Positions 13,744-19,817 of a stretch of DNA of 19,817 bases are shown one piece after another. The stretch covers positions 1 through 19,817 of the forward strand of contig CALGOK010000010.1 of assembly GCA_937961295.1 (NCBI GenBank). The letters run 5' to 3'. The stretch's first letter is position 1; each line of letters begins with the position of its first letter. A program made the translations under genes and the position numbers. The notes under the pieces are model-generated. The model was not told the origin of the DNA. It saw only the letters and a list, made by a program, of their open reading frames with translations, and made no database searches. Source of the stretch: an uncultured Gemmatimonadota bacterium. GTDB taxonomy: Bacteria; Gemmatimonadota; Gemmatimonadetes; Gemmatimonadales; GWC2-71-9.

Positions 13744-13790
13744 CGCGACTCCGGGAGTCGGAGTGAGTGACGCCCTGCCGAAGGGCGATC
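13744..13790 (-). promoter_or_regulatory. Two small hairpins ahead of the acyl-CoA ligase; one hides the ribosome-binding site
   Basis: On the minus-strand transcript, CGCCCT-TCGGC-AGGGCG (13787-13771) forms a 6-bp hairpin just after the lipoprotein stop. CGACTC-CCG-GAGTCG (13760-13746) follows and includes the GGAG ribosome-binding site of the ligase gene in its stem. No T-run follows either hairpin. Confidence 0.35.
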
Positions 13791-14139
13791 AGGAACCGCT
13801 GGCGGGCTGCAGCGTGAAGGTGACGAGGTTGGAGCGCAGCGTCCCGGCGGCGGCCTGCACGCGGCCGGTGCCGGACGCTGCCGTGCCGGTCACCCGGCCG
13901 GTCGCATCGACCGTCACGGTGGTGTCCGGGGTGGACCAGGTGATCTCCGCCTCCGGCACCACGTTGCCGTCGGCGTCGAGGGCGCGCGCCGTCAGCTGCA
14001 CGGAGGCTCCCTGCTGGAGCGTCAGGGAGCCCGGCGAGGTCACCTCCAGCGCAACCACGCCGTCACCGGTCACCGGGAGGTTCCCGCATCCCGCGGCGAA
14101 TGCGATCGCCATCAGGGCCGCAATGCCCCGCTTCCTCAT
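13789..14139 (-). CDS. Lipoprotein with bacterial Ig-like (BIG2) domain
   Basis: A 116-residue protein. Residues 1-17 are a lipoprotein signal: two basic residues, a hydrophobic core and an AFAAGC lipobox with Cys18 as the lipidation site. The mature part is a single BIG2-type Ig-like domain: ALEVTSPGSLTLQQGASVQL, ARALDADGNVVPEAEITW and DATGRVTGTAASGTGRV. Such domains serve in adhesion or as surface structural modules. It is short, with one domain and no partner fused. The start overlaps the TPR gene stop by four bases (ATGA), so they are co-translated. Confidence 0.85.
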   Translation of the reverse strand: MRKRGIAALMAIAFAAGCGNLPVTGDGVVALEVTSPGSLTLQQGASVQLTARALDADGNVVPEAEITWSTPDTTVTVDATGRVTGTAASGTGRVQAAAGTLRSNLVTFTLQPASGS

Positions 14140-14579
14140 CCTTGCTCCTCCTGCATCCCGGCCCCCTCGAGCCCCGCGAGCGTTTCGCGCGCGTGACTGA
14201 CCCAGCGGCTCATCTCCGCGTCACTGGGTGGCCTCGCCAGGAACGCCCGCAGGTGCTCGGCCGCCCGGTCGCCATCGCCGCGCCGCAGCAGCAGGAACGC
14301 CAGTCCGTAGTGCGCCCCCGCCAGGCCGGGCTCGAGCTCCAGCGCCCGGCGATAATGGCGGATCGCTTCCTCGATCCGCCCCGTCTTGGAGAGGGCGATG
14401 GCGATGTCTTGCAGGATTCGCACGTTGTGCGGCTGGTCGCGAAGCGCCAGCTGGTACGACGTCACGGCGCCCTCGAGATCGCCCTGCCGCTCCAGCGCAA
14501 GCCCCTCGTTGAGGTAGTCCAGGCGGCGCGGCGCGACGGACTCGTCGTCACCGGCGAGAATGCGCTTCCACCAGCTCAT
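14136..14579 (-). CDS. TPR-repeat protein
   Basis: A 147-residue protein with about three tetratricopeptide repeats: LDYLNEGLALERQGDLEGAV, VRILQDIAIALSKTGRIEEA and GAHYGLAFLLLRRGDGDRAA, each followed by the second helix (YRRALELEPG). The N-terminus MSWWKRILAG is amphipathic, with no clear signal peptide, so it is probably cytoplasmic and binds a partner protein. It heads the minus-strand run with the BIG2 lipoprotein (4-base overlap) and the acyl-CoA ligase. No specific function can be assigned. There is no good ribosome-binding site upstream of its ATG; a TAACTT 40 bases upstream could be a -10 of a promoter in the divergent gap. Confidence 0.8.
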   Translation of the reverse strand: MSWWKRILAGDDESVAPRRLDYLNEGLALERQGDLEGAVTSYQLALRDQPHNVRILQDIAIALSKTGRIEEAIRHYRRALELEPGLAGAHYGLAFLLLRRGDGDRAAEHLRAFLARPPSDAEMSRWVSHARETLAGLEGAGMQEEQG

Positions 14580-14724
14580 GCGCGGGGACCGATCGGGAGG
14601 CGTGGCATTCGGTGGAAGTTAGGCCGCGGCGTAGGCACGGGCAACGAGCCGGGGCCGCTGGCGCGGGGCCGGTGGCGGTGTACCTTGCCGGGGAGGTGGT
14701 GCCGTTCCCCCGTCCGGAGGTCCC

Positions 14725-15225
14725 GTGCCCCGTCGCGCCCAGCCTGCCCCTCCCCGTGACGTCCTCGAGGTCGATTGGGCCTTCTTCGGGGAGCTCTGCC
14801 GCGCCCTCGCGGTGCACGTCGCCCGCGGCTTCGACCCCGACGTGGTGGTCGGGATCGCCAAGGCGGGAGTGATCCCCGCTGCCATCGTCGCGACGATGCT
14901 CGAGCGCGAGTTCGTGGCGATCGTGATCACCCGCCCCGACGAGGACGCCGAGCCCCAGGTGGTTGCCGGCCCGCCGGCATCGCTCAAGGGCCGGAAGGTG
15001 CTGCTGGTCGACGAGACTTGCGACAGCGGCGACACCCTCAAGCTGGCGCTGCATGAAGTGCAGGCGGTGCGCCCGGCCGACGTGCGCACGGCCGTGTCGT
15101 TCAAGACGGGAAAGTGGCAACCCGACTTCCACGCCTTCGAGACCGACAAGGCAATCGTGCTGCCGTGGGATCGGGAGGTGGTGAGCGACGGCGAGCTGAT
15201 GCCGCGCGAGGCGCTGGAGGGCTAG
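14725..15225 (+). CDS. Type I phosphoribosyltransferase (hypoxanthine/guanine or xanthine type)
   Basis: A 166-residue protein. The PRPP-binding loop is VLLVDETCDSGDTL (92-105); VVGIAKAGVIPAAIVATML (41-59) is the preceding helix region that includes the pyrophosphate loop. The IVLPWDRE segment near the C-terminus occurs in xanthine/hypoxanthine-guanine transferases of the small type, suggesting purine base salvage with PRPP; the base is not certain. GTG 14725 has GGAGG four bases upstream. A weak TACCTT (14681-14686) could be its -10. It ends tail to tail with the V4R gene, sharing a CTAG as stop on both strands. Confidence 0.85.
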   Translation: MPRRAQPAPPRDVLEVDWAFFGELCRALAVHVARGFDPDVVVGIAKAGVIPAAIVATMLEREFVAIVITRPDEDAEPQVVAGPPASLKGRKVLLVDETCDSGDTLKLALHEVQAVRPADVRTAVSFKTGKWQPDFHAFETDKAIVLPWDREVVSDGELMPREALEG

Positions 15226-15758
15226 CTGTCGCGGCCGGTGCCGAACGCCTCGCGCCAATCGCCCCCGGCGGCGAGGAGATCGTAGGCGGCCGAGAGCATC
15301 TCCGAGGAGCCCGCGAGGAATCGGCAGGCATCGGCCCCCGTCGAGCGGCACTCCACCTCGAGCACGGCGATCGGCGCGCCCGCCTGGCCGGTGAGGAACG
15401 CCGCCATTGCCCCGGCGGTGAAGTGGCACGACGGCACGGTGGCCGAGCCGGGGTCGGCTTCCGCCCAGTCCCCCGACTCGAGCACCACCCCCTCATCCTC
15501 GAGCTCGGACACGCTCAGCGACCCCCATCCCAGGTTGACGCACAACTGGTCGAGCAGCGGCCCGAACCAGCGCGAGTCGAGTCGGCCGGCGTCGTCGAGG
15601 CCGGTCTGCTCGGCGATCCGGTTGCGCCACCGCGCGCTCAGCATCTCGCCGGCGGCGAAGCCGGCCTCGTGGAGGATGCGCGGTGCGCCGCCGCCGGCGG
15701 CGCGCAGCTCGCGCGCCAGGCGGTGGAGCGAGGCCGGGGCAATGGTGAAGGCTTCCAT
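15222..15758 (-). CDS. V4R-domain protein
   Basis: A 178-residue protein. The C-terminal half is a V4R (4-vinyl reductase) domain: CHFTAGAMAAFLTGQAGAPI, then VECRSTGADACRFLAGS, with the typical three cysteines (111, 137, 145). The N-terminal half contains LHEAGFAAGEML, as often seen before V4R. V4R domains bind small hydrophobic ligands or metal and occur in bacteriochlorophyll synthesis and as sensors; here there is no fused output domain. Its start lies 14 bases after the ligA stop, in the same direction, so it is probably at the end of the ligA transcript, though no ribosome-binding site is visible. A photosynthesis role is not supported by its neighbours. Confidence 0.85.
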   Translation of the reverse strand: MEAFTIAPASLHRLARELRAAGGGAPRILHEAGFAAGEMLSARWRNRIAEQTGLDDAGRLDSRWFGPLLDQLCVNLGWGSLSVSELEDEGVVLESGDWAEADPGSATVPSCHFTAGAMAAFLTGQAGAPIAVLEVECRSTGADACRFLAGSSEMLSAAYDLLAAGGDWREAFGTGRDS

Positions 15759-15772
15759 CGGAGGCGGTGAAG

Positions 15773-17794
15773 CTAGGGCGCGGTTCCCGCGCGCCGCAAG
15801 AGCTCGGCCTCGTCGATCACCTCGATGCCGAGCTCGGTGGCCTTGGCGAGCTTGTCGCCGGCGTCCTCGCCGGCCACCACCACGTCGGTCTTCTTGGACA
15901 CCGACGACTTGACCGTCCCCCCTGCGGCCTCGATGAGCTCCGCGGCGGCCGCACGCTTGAGGGTGGGGAGGGAGCCGGTGAGGACGTAGATCTTGCCGGC
16001 CAGCGGACGCGGCCCGCCGGTCGTCACGCTCCCCTCCCGCGTGGCAACTCCGAGCTCCTGGAGCCGGTCGAGCAGCGCGGCGTTGCCGGCGTCAGCCACG
16101 AACTCGCGCACCGCGCCGGAGATGGCGGGACCGATGCCGTCGAGTTGCTCCAGCTCCTCGACCGTGGCCGCGCACAGCGCCTCCAGCGACCCGAAGCGTC
16201 GTGCCAGCAGCTTGGCCGCGGTGGCGCCGACATGGCGGATGCCGAGCGCGGTGAGCAGGGCGCGGAGCGGGCGCTCGCGCGACGCGGCGATCGCCTCCAC
16301 CAGCGCAGTCGCCGACTGCTCGGCGAATCCCTCCAGCGGAATCAGCTGCTCCGCCGTGAGCGCGTAGAGGTCCGCCGCGTCGGTGATCAGCTTGGCCTCG
16401 AGGAGGAGCTCCACCCGCTCGGGTCCGAGGCCGGCGATGTCGAGTCCGGCCTTGGAGACGAAGTGCACCAGTCCCTCGTACGCCCGGCCCGGGCAGCGCG
16501 GATTGGGGCAGTAGCGGTTCACCTCGCCGTCGGGCCGCACCAGCTCGTCGCCGGAGTACGGGCAGGTGCGCGGCGGCTGCCATGCGACCTCGTCGCCGGT
16601 CCGCTTGCCGCGATCGGGGCCGAGCACCTTGGGAATCACGTCACCGCTGCGGATCACCTCGACGGTGTCGCCGATCCGGATGTCGCGCGACGCGATGATC
16701 TCCTCGTTGTGGAGCGTGGCGCGGCTCACCGTCACGCCGCCGATCCGTACCGGTTCCAGGATGGCGGTGGGCGCCAGCGCCCCGGTGCGGCCGATGTTCA
16801 CCTCGATGTCGAGCAGCTTCGTGAACGCCGACTCCGCCGGGAACTTCCGCGCGATCGCCCAGCGCGGCACCCGGTTGCTCACCGTGCCGAGTTCCTCCTG
16901 CAGCCGCAGGTCGTCGAGCTTGATCACGAGGCCGTCGGCGTCGAACGGCAGCGTGCGCACCTTCTCCACCCAGTCCTCGCTCTCGGTGATGACGTCCTCG
17001 ATCGACGCGCACGGATGGTGATGCGGCTCCACCGGGAAGCCCCACCGAGCGAGCAACTCGAGCTCGGCCTCGTGGCTGGCGACCGGCAGGGTCCCCTCCA
17101 CCGTGACCACCTGGTAGGCGAGGAAGTGCAGCCGCCGCCGCCGCGCCTCGGCGGGGTCCAGGGCGCGCAGCGCGCCGGCGGCGGCATTGCGCGGGTTCTG
17201 CAGCGGCTCGAGTCCCTCCGCCTCGCGATCGGCGTTGACGCGGTCGAAGGCACGCCGGGGGATGTACACCTCGCCGCGCACCTCGATCAGGGCGGGGACA
17301 TCCTTGCCGGTGAGCACCAGCGGGATGTCGCCGATCGCCTTGACGTTGCCGGTGATCTCCTCGCCCTCGACCCCGTTGCCGCGGGTGAGGCCGCGCTCGA
17401 GCGTGCCGTCGCGATAGGTGAGCGACAGCGCGGCGCCGTCGATCTTCACCTCGAGCGAGAGTCGCGCCTCGGCGACGCGCCGATCGGCCTTGACCATCCG
17501 CTCGTGCCAGGCGCGCAGCTCCTCGGTGGTGAAGGCGTTGTCGAGCGACAGCATCGGCACCGCGTGGCGGCCCTTCGGCAGGTACTCCGCCGGGGCGCCG
17601 CCGATGCGCTGGGTGGGCGAATCCGGGGTGGCGAGCTCGGGGTGCTCGGCCTCCAGCGCCTGGAGCCGCCGGAAGAGGACGTCGTACTCCTCGTCAGAAA
17701 TTTCCGGCTGGTCGAGCTCGTGGTAGGCGCGATTGGCGCGCTCCAGTTGCTCGCGAAGCGCCCGGGCCTCGCTCGCGGCGCTCCGGGGCGTCAT
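15773..17794 (-). CDS. ligA: NAD-dependent DNA ligase LigA
   Basis: A 673-residue ligase that seals nicks using NAD. Domain order is normal: Ia (1-60, with YDVLFRRLQALE), adenylation domain with KIDG (active-site Lys117), TRGNGVEGEEIT, RNAAAGALR, the OB fold (NIGRTGALAPTA), zinc finger (411-434), helix-hairpin-helix repeats and a C-terminal BRCT domain (about 595-673, LAGKIYVLTGSLP). The zinc finger is unusual: the family C-x2-C...C-xn-C has Ser414 (codon TCC, 16553-16555) in place of the second Cys, leaving Cys411, Cys429 and Cys434. ATG 17794 fits the family start and overlaps the stop of the upstream TPR gene by four bases (ATGA). Confidence 0.97.
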   Translation of the reverse strand: MTPRSAASEARALREQLERANRAYHELDQPEISDEEYDVLFRRLQALEAEHPELATPDSPTQRIGGAPAEYLPKGRHAVPMLSLDNAFTTEELRAWHERMVKADRRVAEARLSLEVKIDGAALSLTYRDGTLERGLTRGNGVEGEEITGNVKAIGDIPLVLTGKDVPALIEVRGEVYIPRRAFDRVNADREAEGLEPLQNPRNAAAGALRALDPAEARRRRLHFLAYQVVTVEGTLPVASHEAELELLARWGFPVEPHHHPCASIEDVITESEDWVEKVRTLPFDADGLVIKLDDLRLQEELGTVSNRVPRWAIARKFPAESAFTKLLDIEVNIGRTGALAPTAILEPVRIGGVTVSRATLHNEEIIASRDIRIGDTVEVIRSGDVIPKVLGPDRGKRTGDEVAWQPPRTCPYSGDELVRPDGEVNRYCPNPRCPGRAYEGLVHFVSKAGLDIAGLGPERVELLLEAKLITDAADLYALTAEQLIPLEGFAEQSATALVEAIAASRERPLRALLTALGIRHVGATAAKLLARRFGSLEALCAATVEELEQLDGIGPAISGAVREFVADAGNAALLDRLQELGVATREGSVTTGGPRPLAGKIYVLTGSLPTLKRAAAAELIEAAGGTVKSSVSKKTDVVVAGEDAGDKLAKATELGIEVIDEAELLRRAGTAP

Positions 17795-18573
17795 GGCCGC
17801 CGGCGCGCCATCACGTCGCGAAGCAGGCGCGCCGCTTCGCGGCGGTAGGACACGTCCATCGGCTCGTCGACGGGCAGGCGCGAGATCGCCTGCAGCTGCG
17901 CCGCGGCGTCGTCCCACTTCTCGCGGTCGATCAGCACCTTCGCCAGGTCGAGGCGGTGGTAGATCCGCTCGGGTGCATGGGTCACGGCCTCGCGCAGGTA
18001 CCGCTCTGCGGAGTCCCACGATGCCTCGTCGAAGATGTCGGCGCCGAGGAAGGTGCGCGCGAAGAAGGTCTGCAGCGACGACAGCCGCTTGATCTCCGCG
18101 TGCCAGCGCCCCATCACGTGGAGCGCGCCGCTGTGCGACGGGTCAAGCCCGAGGGCCCGCAGCGCGCTGTTGCGGATCTCCACCGCGCGCTCGATCTGCT
18201 CGCGCTTGCTCCGCGTGAGCGAGGCGCGGCCGATGGCGCTGGCGAGGACGAAGTGGCCGTCGGCGCCGTCGGGGTTCGCCTCGACCGCCCGGCGCGCGTA
18301 GCTTTCGGCGCGGTCGTAGAGCGAGTCGCGCACCGGCGAGGCCACCGTGTCGGGGGTCTCCTTGCCGATGTCGAGCAGGACGTGGGCGAGGCGCCAGTTG
18401 GCCTCGTAGCTTTGCGGGGCGGCGGCCACGGCCTCCTCGAGGTGACGCCGGGCGGCGGGGAGGTCCCAGCGCTCCATCGCCGCGATGCCGCGGGCCAGCG
18501 CGTCCTGTTGCGCCCGCACCGGTGTCGCCAGTGCGACGAGGCTCAGCAGGGTTGCGACAATCCGCTTCGGCAT
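17791..18573 (-). CDS. Exported TPR protein related to RMDN (regulator of microtubule dynamics) family
   Basis: A 260-residue protein with a signal peptide (MPKRIVATLLSLVALATPVRAQQ; cleavage expected after VRA) and then TPR helices. The middle segment, GALHVMGRWHAEIKRLSSLQ (about 155-175), and its follow-on LREAVTHAPERIYHRLDLAK match the pattern of RMDN/FAM82 TPR proteins known from eukaryotes and also from Bacteroidota and other bacteria. Bacterial function is unknown; it is not expected to involve tubulin. ATG 18573 has GGAAGGA ten bases upstream and is preferred over an upstream in-frame start at 18666 that would run into the opposite gene. It overlaps ligA by four bases. Confidence 0.85.
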   Translation of the reverse strand: MPKRIVATLLSLVALATPVRAQQDALARGIAAMERWDLPAARRHLEEAVAAAPQSYEANWRLAHVLLDIGKETPDTVASPVRDSLYDRAESYARRAVEANPDGADGHFVLASAIGRASLTRSKREQIERAVEIRNSALRALGLDPSHSGALHVMGRWHAEIKRLSSLQTFFARTFLGADIFDEASWDSAERYLREAVTHAPERIYHRLDLAKVLIDREKWDDAAAQLQAISRLPVDEPMDVSYRREAARLLRDVMARRRP

Positions 18574-18616
18574 GGCGTCACAGTCCTTCCATCCGGGTCC
18601 ACGATCACGAGGGTGA

Positions 18617-19817
18617 ATGGTCGTTCCACGCCTGATCGAACGCAAGCGAGACGGCGGCGCGCTCACCGCCGAGGAGTGGCGCGCGCTGGTGCGCCGCTAC
18701 GCCGCCGGCGAGGTGCCCGACTACCAGATGTCGGCCCTGCTGATGGCGGTGATGTTCCGCGGCCTCGACGCGAACGAGCTCGAGGCGCTCACCGCGGCGA
18801 TGCTCGACTCGGGCGCCCGGCTGCCGAGGCCCGCGAGCGGGCCGGTCCGGGTGGACAAGCACTCGACTGGCGGCGTCGGGGACAAGACCTCGCTGATCCT
18901 GGCGCCGCTGCTCGCGGCCTGCGGGGTGGCGGTGCCGATGATGTCGGGTCGCGGCCTGGGCCACACCGGGGGAACGCTGGACAAGCTCGAGGCGATCCCC
19001 GGCTTCACAACGCGAATGCCGCTCGAGCAGGCCGCGGACCAGCTCGATGCCATCGGCGTGGTGATGTTCGGGCAGACCGACGAGATCGTTCCGGCCGACC
19101 GCAGGCTCTACGCCCTCCGCGACGTGACCGCCACGGTCGAATCGATTCCGCTGATCACCGCCAGCATCATGTCCAAGAAGCTGGCCGAGCAGCTCGACGC
19201 GCTGGTGCTCGACGTGAAGGTGGGCAGCGGCGCGTTCATGCCCGTCCTCGACGATGCCCGCACGCTGGCGCGCACCATGATCGGCGTCGGGGATGCGGCG
19301 GGATGCCGCACCGTCGCCCTCCTCACCGCGATGGACCGGCCGCTCGGCCGGACCGCCGGCAACGCGAACGAGTTGGGCGAGTCGATCGCCGCGCCCAGGG
19401 GCGGGGGGGCCGGCGCCCTGAGGGAGGTCACGCTCGCGCTGGGCGCCGAGATGCTGCTGCTGGCGGGCGGGGCACCCGACCACGCCGGCGCGCTGCGGAT
19501 CCTCAAGGCGACGCTCCGCTCCGGCGCCGCGCTCGACCGGTTCCGGGAGGTGATCCGGCGGCAGGGCGGCGATCCGCGGGTGGTGGACGATCCCTCGCTG
19601 CTCCCCGCCGCCCCGGTGGTGCGCGAGGTGCACGCGGGGCATGCCGGACGGATGCCGCCGCTCCCGCCGCGCGTCCTCGGCGAACTCGTGGTGGCGCTGG
19701 GCGGCGCCCGCCGCGTGGCCGACGACCGGGTCGACCCCGGCGTGGGCCTGGAGGTCCTGCCGCGGGCAGGCCAGCCCGTCGCGCACGAAGAGGCGCTTGC
19801 CAGCGCGCAAGCGCGCA
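18617..19817 (+). CDS. deoA: Thymidine/pyrimidine-nucleoside phosphorylase, 3' end outside window
   Basis: The frame is open from ATG 18617 to the last base (400 residues; family length is about 430-440, so only some 35 residues are missing). It splits thymidine or uridine with phosphate into base and (deoxy)ribose 1-phosphate. Motifs: LIERKRDG at the start, DYQMSALLMAVMFRG, KHSTGGVGDK (81-90), the family signature SGRGLGHTGGTLDKLE (110-125), YALRDVTATVESIPLI and LDVKVGSGAF. DeoA and the broader Pdp cannot be separated by these motifs. There is no frame break in the G-rich stretch near 19400. It is divergent from the RMDN-like gene with a 43-base gap, and a GAGGG at 18609-18613 serves as ribosome-binding site. 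Confidence 0.93.
   Translation, partial: MVVPRLIERKRDGGALTAEEWRALVRRYAAGEVPDYQMSALLMAVMFRGLDANELEALTAAMLDSGARLPRPASGPVRVDKHSTGGVGDKTSLILAPLLAACGVAVPMMSGRGLGHTGGTLDKLEAIPGFTTRMPLEQAADQLDAIGVVMFGQTDEIVPADRRLYALRDVTATVESIPLITASIMSKKLAEQLDALVLDVKVGSGAFMPVLDDARTLARTMIGVGDAAGCRTVALLTAMDRPLGRTAGNANELGESIAAPRGGGAGALREVTLALGAEMLLLAGGAPDHAGALRILKATLRSGAALDRFREVIRRQGGDPRVVDDPSLLPAAPVVREVHAGHAGRMPPLPPRVLGELVVALGGARRVADDRVDPGVGLEVLPRAGQPVAHEEALASAQAR

Noticed and set aside
11883..13766. 627-codon open frame antisense to the acyl-CoA ligase
   Set aside because: Low-complexity His/Arg/Leu-rich translation with no motifs; the opposite strand encodes a complete acyl-CoA ligase.
15222..15758. Photosynthesis role for the V4R protein
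   Set aside because: No bacteriochlorophyll, reaction-centre or carotenoid genes are in the window; a solitary V4R protein next to DNA ligase gives no such link.
19390..19440. Possible frameshift in the G-rich run of the phosphorylase gene
   Set aside because: The frame reads on through GESIAAPRGGGAGALREVTLALGAE in agreement with the family; no break is needed.

Overview
The window is about 70% G+C, densely coded on both strands and has no gene-free stretch over 300 bases. It has no rRNA or tRNA that I can recognise, no CRISPR and no transposase. An ECF sigma factor of the kinase-associated type overlapping a Ser/Thr kinase-TPR gene, a Tat-exported PhoX-like protein, a V4R protein, very high G+C and many TPR proteins suggest a soil-type member of Gemmatimonadota or a neighbouring phylum. 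This is inference, since no marker gene such as 16S is present.

Layout. 1-2359 (+): the C-terminal part of an SbcC/Rad50-like zinc-hook ATPase, then a double-domain GNAT acetyltransferase. 2447-5564 (-): ECF sigma factor and Ser/Thr kinase-TPR gene, overlapping. 5667-7034 (-): Tat-exported PhoX-like protein. 7116-9582 (+): a phenylalanine module made of a promoter, a short Phe-rich leader peptide, a complete attenuator, prephenate dehydratase, AroH-type chorismate mutase and a class I aminotransferase. 9584-9748 (-): a 54-residue membrane protein. 9845-10055 (+): a near-consensus promoter and an RNA that folds like 6S RNA. 10114-11855 (+): an animal-like 6-pyruvoyl-tetrahydropterin synthase, an SDR (possible sepiapterin reductase) and a Trm112-like zinc-ribbon protein. 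11943-14579 (-): TPR protein, Ig-like lipoprotein and long-chain acyl-CoA ligase. 14725-15225 (+): phosphoribosyltransferase. 15222-18573 (-): RMDN-like TPR protein, NAD-dependent DNA ligase and V4R protein. 18617-19817 (+): thymidine/pyrimidine-nucleoside phosphorylase, cut by the window end.

How the parts work together. The most striking system is at 7116-7881. A 26-codon leader ORF carries one Tyr and four Phe codons just before a set of alternative hairpins (1:2, 2:3, 3:4), the last ending in a T-rich tract, directly upstream of a prephenate dehydratase. This is the architecture of ribosome-mediated transcription attenuation. The dehydratase lacks the usual C-terminal ACT feedback domain, and the mutase is a single-domain AroH type, so control by phenylalanine may have moved from enzyme to leader RNA. 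The second non-coding discovery is the 6S RNA candidate at 9880. Third, four intergenic hairpins are built from 7-base tandem units; three lie between convergent genes and one inside the Phe operon.
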